DNA of 16,935 bases from JACPHD01 sp964431805 (GTDB lineage: Bacteria; Patescibacteriota; Patescibacteriia; Patescibacteriales; GWC2-42-12), in contig CAYSKV010000014.1 of NCBI GenBank assembly GCA_964431805.1, forward strand, positions 1-16,935, given 5' to 3'. Positions 12,792-16,935 of the stretch are shown here, in pieces (position 1 is the stretch's first letter; each line of letters starts with the position of its first letter). The position numbers were made by a program, and so were the translations under genes. The notes under the pieces are model-generated. The model was not told the DNA's origin. It saw only the letters and a list, made by a program, of their open reading frames with translations, and made no database searches.

Positions 12792-13214
12792 ATGGCTAAA
12801 AAAATATTGACTAAAATTAAATTGCAGATTCCGGCCGGTCAAGCTAATCCTGCGCCTCCAGTAGGTCCGGCTTTAGGCCAACACGGTTTGAACATCGCTC
12901 AATTTTGTAAAGATTTTAATGATAGAACAAAAGACAAAATGGGAGATATCACACCGGTTGAAATTACGGTTTTCGAAGATAGAAGTTATACTTTTATTTT
13001 AAAAACCCCTCCGGCTTCTGAATTAATAAAAAAATTCGCTAAAATCCCAAAAGGTTCAGGCAAACCTTTATCGGAAAAGGTTGGTTCAATCACTAAAGCT
13101 CAACTTAAAGAAATCGCCGAGATTAAAATGCCTGATCTTAACGCTAACGATATTGAAGCCGCAATGAAAATTATTGCCGGCACCGCTAGACAAATGGGAG
13201 TAGAAATTAAATAA
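12792..13214 (+). CDS. rplK: 50S ribosomal protein L11 (uL11)
   Basis: A 140-residue uL11, which binds the GTPase-associated region of 23S rRNA. The hallmark N-terminal segment QIPAGQANPAPPVGPALGQ is present, followed by GLNIAQFCKDFN, the TFILKTPPAS hinge and the RNA-binding C-terminal domain ending in KIIAGTARQMGVEI. Length and motifs are normal. It is preceded by one structured spacer and followed by another before rplA. Confidence 0.97.
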   Translation: MAKKILTKIKLQIPAGQANPAPPVGPALGQHGLNIAQFCKDFNDRTKDKMGDITPVEITVFEDRSYTFILKTPPASELIKKFAKIPKGSGKPLSEKVGSITKAQLKEIAEIKMPDLNANDIEAAMKIIAGTARQMGVEIK

Positions 13215-13225
13215 TTAAATAATTT

Positions 13226-13259
13226 GTGGGAGCTTTGATTTATATCAAGGCGCTCGCAC
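13226..13259 (+). promoter_or_regulatory. Hairpin between rplK and rplA
   Basis: GTGGGAGC (13226-13233) pairs with GCTCGCAC (13252-13259) with one G-G mismatch. An asymmetric internal loop (T against GGC) and a TTGAT/ATCAA upper stem follow. It ends 10 bp before the rplA ATG and has no T-run. A stem with an asymmetric loop immediately before rplA is compatible with an L1 autoregulatory site, but this is untested. Confidence 0.45.
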
Positions 13260-13269
13260 CACGAAACTT

Positions 13270-13947
13270 ATGTCTAACAAAAAGAAAACAACAGCCGCCG
13301 TTGAATACGACGCTAATAAAGCTTATTCAATCTCGGAAGCCGTTGAATTGACAAAAAAATTATCTAAAACAAAATTTGATGCTTCAATAGAAGTTCATTT
13401 CCGCTTAGGTATTGATACAAAAAAAGGTGAACAGCAAGTCAGACTAGCTGTCTCTTTACCGAATGGTACAGGTAAAACCGTTAAAGTAGCGGCTTTCGTC
13501 ACTCCTGATAAAGAAGAAGAGACTCGTAAAGCTGGCGCCGACTATGTTGGTGGCGAAGATTTAATAAATGAAATTAAAAAAACTGAAAAAACTGATTTTC
13601 AGGTAGCCGTAGCCGAACCAGCTATGATGAAAAATTTAGCTTCAATCGCTAAAATTTTAGGCACCCGCGGACTTATGCCTTCCCCTAAAAATGAAACGGT
13701 TACGCCAAATCCAGCCAAAGCCGTAGCAGAATTAAAGAAAGGAAAAGTGAGTTTGAAAAATGATGATACCGGCAATGTACATGTAGCAATTGGTAAAGCT
13801 TCTTTTGAAACTAATAAATTAGTGCAAAATTTCGAAGCTCTACTTGAAGCTATCAGAAAAGCCAAACCAGCGACTTCAAAGGGCATTTACATTAAAAAGG
13901 TTTACGTAAGTTCAACTATGGGTCCTGGTCTAAAAATAGCCTTATAA
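13270..13947 (+). CDS. rplA: 50S ribosomal protein L1 (uL1)
   Basis: A 225-residue uL1, the L1-stalk protein and in many bacteria the repressor of its own operon. Motifs include SISEAVELTKKLSKTKFDASIEVHFRLGID-type N-terminal sequence (starting near residue 20), VRLAVSLPNGTGKTVKVAAF (57-76), GTRGLMPSPKNETVTPN (about 131-147) and a C-terminal STMGPGLKI. Length is normal. A terminator 13 bp after the stop closes the operon. Its presence is informative because some Parcubacteria lineages lack L1. Confidence 0.97.
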   Translation: MSNKKKTTAAVEYDANKAYSISEAVELTKKLSKTKFDASIEVHFRLGIDTKKGEQQVRLAVSLPNGTGKTVKVAAFVTPDKEEETRKAGADYVGGEDLINEIKKTEKTDFQVAVAEPAMMKNLASIAKILGTRGLMPSPKNETVTPNPAKAVAELKKGKVSLKNDDTGNVHVAIGKASFETNKLVQNFEALLEAIRKAKPATSKGIYIKKVYVSSTMGPGLKIAL

Positions 13948-13960
13948 AAATATTACATAA

Positions 13961-13992
13961 AAAACACTCCGCAAATCGCGGAGTGTTTTTTT
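13961..13992 (+). terminator. Terminator of the secE-nusG-rplK-rplA operon
   Basis: A 12-bp perfect stem AAAACACTCCGC/GCGGAGTGTTTT with an AAATC loop runs into a T-tract. Confidence 0.92.
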
Positions 13993-14054
13993 ATTTATTG
14001 CTTTTTCCATTATTTTCTGCTAAATTTACTCTATTAATTATTAACTTAAAAACT

Positions 14055-14825
14055 ATGCCCACACTCTATTATGTTTTGTTCTTCGTCGTCGTTTTTATTA
14101 TTTTGCCTGGCTTTAAAGTGGTTCAGCAATACGAAAAAGGCGTAGTATTTTTTCTAGGTAAAATTATTTCTGTTAAAGAACCTGGTTTAAATTGGATTAT
14201 CCCCTATTTTCAATGGATGCGCAAAGTTGATTTTAGAACTATGACTATGCCGATTCCGCCGCAAAAAATTATTACTAAAGATAACGTCTCGGTAGATATC
14301 TCGGCCGTGGCTTATTTTAAAGTTACCGACGCTATAAAAAGTATCGTGGCCATTGAAAATGTCAGACAAGCTATTGATCAAATAGCGCAAACCACGGTTA
14401 GAAATATTGTCGGCCGTTTTCAATTAGACGAAGTCTTATCGGAACGCGATGCTATTAATAAAGAAATTCGAACGGTGTTAGATAGTCATACCGAACCCTG
14501 GGGTGTAGTCGTTTCTCTGGTAGAAATAAAAGATATTGAATTACCGGAAAATATGCAGCGCGCCATGGCAAAGCAAGCCGAAGCCGAAAGAGAAAAACGT
14601 TCAAAAATTATTGCGGCTGAAGGCGAACTTTTAGCCTCGGAAAAATTAGGTCAAGCCGCAGATGTTATGGCCTTACACCCGATTGCTTTACAATTAAGAA
14701 ATTTACAGACCCTAGCCGAAATCAGTGTTGAAAAAAATTCCACTATAATTTTCCCAGCTCAGATGATGAGTGCGGTTGAAGATATAAAAAAGTTTATTAG
14801 CAAAGAGCAAGCGACAAAAAGTTAA
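14055..14825 (+). CDS. SPFH/Band 7 membrane protein of the stomatin/slipin type
   Basis: 256 residues from the ATG at 14055. The longer open frame from 13983 would start inside the preceding terminator and is rejected. An N-terminal membrane anchor (about 2-20) is followed by the SPFH domain, starting VVQQYEKGVVFFLGK and including the conserved LNWIIPYF, DFRTMTMPIPPQ and NVRQAIDQIAQTTVRNIVG stretches. A helical region with AMAKQAEAEREKRSKIIAAEGE (split in the usual stomatin way) and a C-terminal oligomerisation tail come next. Stomatin-like proteins form membrane microdomain scaffolds and often partner an NfeD protease-like protein, but none is adjacent here. It sits between two strong terminators, so it is monocistronic. 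Confidence 0.9.
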   Translation: MPTLYYVLFFVVVFIILPGFKVVQQYEKGVVFFLGKIISVKEPGLNWIIPYFQWMRKVDFRTMTMPIPPQKIITKDNVSVDISAVAYFKVTDAIKSIVAIENVRQAIDQIAQTTVRNIVGRFQLDEVLSERDAINKEIRTVLDSHTEPWGVVVSLVEIKDIELPENMQRAMAKQAEAEREKRSKIIAAEGELLASEKLGQAADVMALHPIALQLRNLQTLAEISVEKNSTIIFPAQMMSAVEDIKKFISKEQATKS

Positions 14826-14840
14826 CATATAAAAGACCAA

Positions 14841-14869
14841 AAACACCCCGTATTTACGGGGTGTTTTTT
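14841..14869 (+). terminator. Terminator of the slipin gene
   Basis: A 12-bp stem AAACACCCCGTA/TACGGGGTGTTT with a two-base loop (or a shorter stem with a tetraloop), followed by T residues. Confidence 0.9.
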
Positions 14870-14962
14870 AATTTGCCCTATTCTATTTGATTTGATAAAA
14901 TATAATAACCTATTAATAATTTAAACGTATAATAAATTGATTTTTATTAACAATTTTATTTT

Positions 14963-15499
14963 ATGGCAAAACTCAAAGAACCAAAAACTTCCCGTTTAAA
15001 CTGGGATGAATTGTTTATGAACATGGCGATTCTTGCTTCAAAGCGTACCGCTTGTCGTTATGTTGAAGCCGGAGCTGTATATGTCGACAAAAATAACCGT
15101 GTCATTTCTATCGGCTACAATGGCCCGACCGAAGGCGATTATCATTGCATTGACGTTGGTTGCGCTAAAGTTGACGGCGACCCGCAAACCAAAGAATTAA
15201 AACGCTGCCGCGGCGCTCATGCCGAAATGAATGGTATCGGTAACGCCGTTGACACAACTCGTTTAAGAGGCGCCACGCTTTACTCCGCGACCTTTCCCTG
15301 CTACGACTGCATGAAATCATTAAACAACGCTGGCATTAAAGAAATTATATATTTTGAAGAATACGAAAGAATAAAAGCCGGTGGTAAAGAAACTGAAAAA
15401 GAAAACGAAGCGCGAGAATTAGCCGACCGCCGAGGCATAAAAATTAGAAAATACGATGGAACGGTTTATTGCCAAGTTGATTTTAAAAATCACGATTAA
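14963..15499 (+). CDS. dCMP deaminase (zinc-dependent, ComEB/CDA superfamily)
   Basis: A 178-residue cytidine-deaminase-fold enzyme. The zinc site is complete: GAHAEMN provides His86 and the proton-shuttling Glu88, and FPCYDCMK provides Cys113 and Cys116. The N-terminal ILASKRTACRYVEAGAV and VISIGYNGPTEG segments are typical of dCMP deaminases, which make dUMP from dCMP. A ComE-type competence role is unlikely because no com genes are nearby. The gene ends 24 bp before a Dcd/dUTPase-fold gene, with thyA beyond, so supply of dUMP for thymidylate synthesis is the natural role. A TATAAT lies at 14928-14933. No Shine-Dalgarno is seen. Confidence 0.9.
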   Translation: MAKLKEPKTSRLNWDELFMNMAILASKRTACRYVEAGAVYVDKNNRVISIGYNGPTEGDYHCIDVGCAKVDGDPQTKELKRCRGAHAEMNGIGNAVDTTRLRGATLYSATFPCYDCMKSLNNAGIKEIIYFEEYERIKAGGKETEKENEARELADRRGIKIRKYDGTVYCQVDFKNHD

Positions 15500-15523
15500 T
15501 TTATAATTGCAAAATAATAAAAT

Positions 15524-16072
15524 ATGATAATTGGCATAAAAAAACTTCACGAGTTAGTAAAAGAAATTAAGTTAGTGGAAAATCTTTGCGATCGGGAAAT
15601 GAATAACCCAGAAGGCGCAGGTTTTGATTTACGCTTAGGAGAAATTTATGAACTTTCTGGCGATGGCTTTTTGGGCGTTGAAGAACGCGATACGCCAAAA
15701 ATAAACTTAGTTGCCAAAAACGAACCGGAAAAGGGCGAAGCAGAAAATTTTTTTATTTTTGAACCTGGAAAATACTATTTAGTAAAAACCATGGAAAAAG
15801 TTAATTTGCCGGTTACTCTTTCAGGTATAATTTTTCCTCGCACTACTATGTTTCGTTCTGGACTAGGATTATTTAACGGCATAGTCCAGCCAGGTTATTC
15901 GGGCGAGTTAACATTTGGCTTATGCAATTTAGGAAAAAGTAATATTAAAATATCATTCGGCGCTCGCATTGTGCATATTACTTTTCATGAAGTTTTAGGC
16001 GAAGGCAATGAATATCGGGGCCAATGGCAAGGCGGCCGCGTCGCAACAGATGGAAAAGAAACTCAAATATAA
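15524..16072 (+). CDS. Dcd/dUTPase-fold protein with altered catalytic positions
   Basis: A 182-residue protein of the trimeric dCTP deaminase/dUTPase superfamily. It is recognised by GAGFDLRLGEIYEL (31-44), the phosphate-binding PRTTMFRSGLGLFNG (105-119), QPGYSGELTFGLCN (122-135) and a C-terminal YRGQWQGGRV that resembles the mobile phosphate-contacting tail. Most dCTP deaminases have Asp in the DPG motif and a catalytic Glu ten residues later; here these positions are Gln122 and Gly132. The catalytic Asp of dUTPases lies in the same region and is also missing. It could be a divergent dUTPase, a regulatory paralogue, or an enzyme using other residues. Clustering with dCMP deaminase and thyA supports a role in pyrimidine deoxynucleotide metabolism. 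The start ATG has no Shine-Dalgarno. Confidence 0.8.
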   Translation: MIIGIKKLHELVKEIKLVENLCDREMNNPEGAGFDLRLGEIYELSGDGFLGVEERDTPKINLVAKNEPEKGEAENFFIFEPGKYYLVKTMEKVNLPVTLSGIIFPRTTMFRSGLGLFNGIVQPGYSGELTFGLCNLGKSNIKISFGARIVHITFHEVLGEGNEYRGQWQGGRVATDGKETQI

Positions 16073-16098
16073 AAAAGAGGATGCTTATTAGCATCCTC
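16071..16098 (-). terminator. Terminator of ndk
   Basis: GAGGATGC/GCATCCTC (16077-16084 with 16091-16098) is followed, on the minus strand, by six T. It lies 13 bp past the ndk stop and touches the stop codon of the convergent Dcd-like gene. Confidence 0.85.
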
Positions 16099-16111
16099 GT
16101 CAAAATCGTTA

Positions 16112-16597
16112 TTAGAGACCTTTGATTGATCCCCAGATTATTTTTTCCTCCCTCATTGCGCTAGTCGGAGAATCAGATGAATGTACGGCATTTTCCGAAC
16201 CGCAATCAGTCGCTTCAGGACCAACTTTTATTCCATACTTACCTCTAATAGTTTTTTTATCACGATTTTTCCGAGGATCTGTCGGACCGTTGATTTCTCT
16301 GACCCTGGCGATAGCGTCCGGACCTTCTATCAAAAGTAAAACCGATTCCCCTACTGTTGTCGTATCCAGTAAATTTTCGAAAAAAAATTTACCCTTATGC
16401 TCGACATAAAATTCGGCCGCTTTCTGCCTAGTGAAAGTAAGACGTAAAGATTTGATAATTTTTAGATCGGGCTCCTTCAAATAAAAATTCTTCACATCCT
16501 GAACCGCGTCAAAACCTTCATTTAATATAACATGAGGCCTGACCATAACAACTGTTCTCTCAACCCCGTTTTTACCTATTATTTCTTTATTAGACAA
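16112..16597 (-). CDS. ndk: Nucleoside diphosphate kinase, divergent, with TTG start
   Basis: A 161-residue NDK, which transfers phosphate between nucleoside di- and triphosphates through a phosphohistidine. Evidence: VERTVVMVRPH, FYVEHKGKFFFENLL, EGPDAIARVREINGPTDP, TIRGKYGIKVG (Arg118), and the active-site block ENAVHSSDSP with His139. Oddities: the usual Lys-Pro-Asp near the N-terminus is Arg-Pro-His (residues 20-22), and about nine residues (PEATDCGSE) are inserted just before the active-site Asn-X-X-His. The first 12 residues (MSNKEIIGKNGV) precede the normal start. The start is TTG, supported by a strong GGAGGTG seven bases upstream and the lack of a better ATG. It is divergent from thyA and convergent with the Dcd-like gene, within a dNTP-metabolism neighbourhood. 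Confidence 0.87.
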   Translation of the reverse strand: MSNKEIIGKNGVERTVVMVRPHVILNEGFDAVQDVKNFYLKEPDLKIIKSLRLTFTRQKAAEFYVEHKGKFFFENLLDTTTVGESVLLLIEGPDAIARVREINGPTDPRKNRDKKTIRGKYGIKVGPEATDCGSENAVHSSDSPTSAMREEKIIWGSIKGL

Positions 16598-16604
16598 CTG
16601 TTCA

Positions 16605-16611
16605 CCTCCGT
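16605..16611 (-). promoter_or_regulatory. Shine-Dalgarno that sets the TTG start of ndk
   Basis: On the minus strand, GGAGGTG is followed by AACAG-TTG. It is one of only four obvious Shine-Dalgarno sites in the window, and the only one supporting a non-ATG start. Confidence 0.7.
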
Positions 16612-16662
16612 AAAATGTATTTTCAAAATTAAAAAGTGCTTTTTTATTAATAACATCTTAAC

Positions 16663-16668
16663 TATAAT
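16663..16668 (+). promoter_or_regulatory. -10 box of thyA
   Basis: TATAAT lies eight bases before the thyA ATG. A T-rich region stands about 17 bp upstream without a clear -35. Transcription would start almost at the ATG, which suggests a leaderless mRNA. Confidence 0.5.
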
Positions 16669-16676
16669 AAAAGAAT

Positions 16677-16935
16677 ATGTCAAACCAAAATCATCCTGAA
16701 TATCAATATCTAAATCTGCTTCAAGATATTTTAGATAATGGCTCGGATAAAAAATTATTCTTTACGCCCGAAGTATTAAAACAATACGCGGACAAAGGCG
16801 AAGAGCCGCCTTATATAAGGTCGGTTTTCGGCCGCCAAATTCGCTTTGATTTATCTAAAGGTTTCCCGGTATTAACCACCAAAAAAGTTTTTACTCGAGG
16901 CATTATTGAAGAATTAATTTGGTTTTTATCCGGCA
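16677..16935 (+). CDS. thyA: Thymidylate synthase ThyA, N-terminal part (cut by the window end)
   Basis: The first 86 residues of a folate-dependent thymidylate synthase, which methylates dUMP to dTMP. YLNLLQDILDNG, the phosphate-binding loop VFGRQIRFDLSKGFPVLTTKK and the following GIIEELIWFLSG match the classical ThyA N-terminus (here quoted in pieces). The loop carries an insertion before SVFGRQ, with QYADKGEEPPYIR, compared with the short E. coli form. The catalytic Cys lies outside the window. The dCMP deaminase and Dcd-fold genes just upstream make its substrate. There is no Shine-Dalgarno; a TATAAT lies eight bases before the ATG. Confidence 0.92.
   Translation, partial: MSNQNHPEYQYLNLLQDILDNGSDKKLFFTPEVLKQYADKGEEPPYIRSVFGRQIRFDLSKGFPVLTTKKVFTRGIIEELIWFLSG

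Noticed and set aside
13983..14054. Upstream start for the slipin gene
   Set aside because: It would begin inside the rplA terminator; the ATG at 14055 leads directly into the membrane anchor usual for the family.

Overview
The window is AT-rich, densely packed bacterial DNA. It looks like a Candidate Phyla Radiation (Patescibacteria) genome, probably of the Parcubacteria lineage. The case rests on several things seen here: short intergenic gaps, almost no Shine-Dalgarno sequences in front of housekeeping genes, -10 boxes that sit almost on the start codon, a free-standing GIY-YIG nuclease beside a tRNA, a membrane-anchored Clp-type ATPase, a glycosyltransferase with a GEGGS motif, and several unrecognised small ORFs. 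Ribosomal protein L1 is present, which argues against the Parcubacteria subgroup reported to lack it. The lineage call is an inference from gene style, not from a marker-gene tree.

Layout. 1-900: a Wzz-type polysaccharide chain-length protein on the minus strand, with a clear sigma70-type promoter. 1000-2400: the tRNA methylthiotransferase gene mtaB (minus). 2400-3010: a tRNA locus with tRNA-Thr(TGT), an intact tRNA-Lys(TTT), a GIY-YIG nuclease gene and two broken pieces of a second tRNA-Lys, interrupted by palindromes. 3116-5619: a replication and repair run, dnaB, ybaB and recR (plus). 5655-6011: an unrecognised gene. 6092-7607: rplU and a WecA/TagO-type glycophosphotransferase, both minus. 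7631-8600: two compact promoter-ORF-terminator cassettes encoding unknown small proteins. 8609-11743: a two-gene minus operon, a small membrane protein followed by a membrane-anchored Clp/Hsp100 ATPase whose first AAA+ domain is degenerate. 11921-13992: secE-nusG-rplK-rplA with hairpins in the leader and between genes. 14055-14825: a stomatin/slipin-type SPFH protein. 14963-16935: dCMP deaminase, a Dcd/dUTPase-fold protein, a divergent nucleoside diphosphate kinase (minus) and the start of thyA, together forming a dTMP-supply neighbourhood.

The most interesting signals are mobile-looking. (1) A tRNA-Lys gene appears to have been split by a unit carrying a GIY-YIG nuclease and a full replacement tRNA-Lys. 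(2) Two ~100-bp elements bounded by the same 13-bp inverted repeat sit exactly over the start codons of mtaB and rplU, and each seems to have supplied the start codon and an N-terminal extension ending in LSNGVK. (3) A different, AT-rich inverted-repeat element ends 2 bp before recR. (4) The Clp-like ATPase has lost the Walker A Ser/Thr, the Walker B acidic pair, the arginine finger and the pore aromatic in its first ring. No CRISPR array, rRNA gene or transposase was seen.
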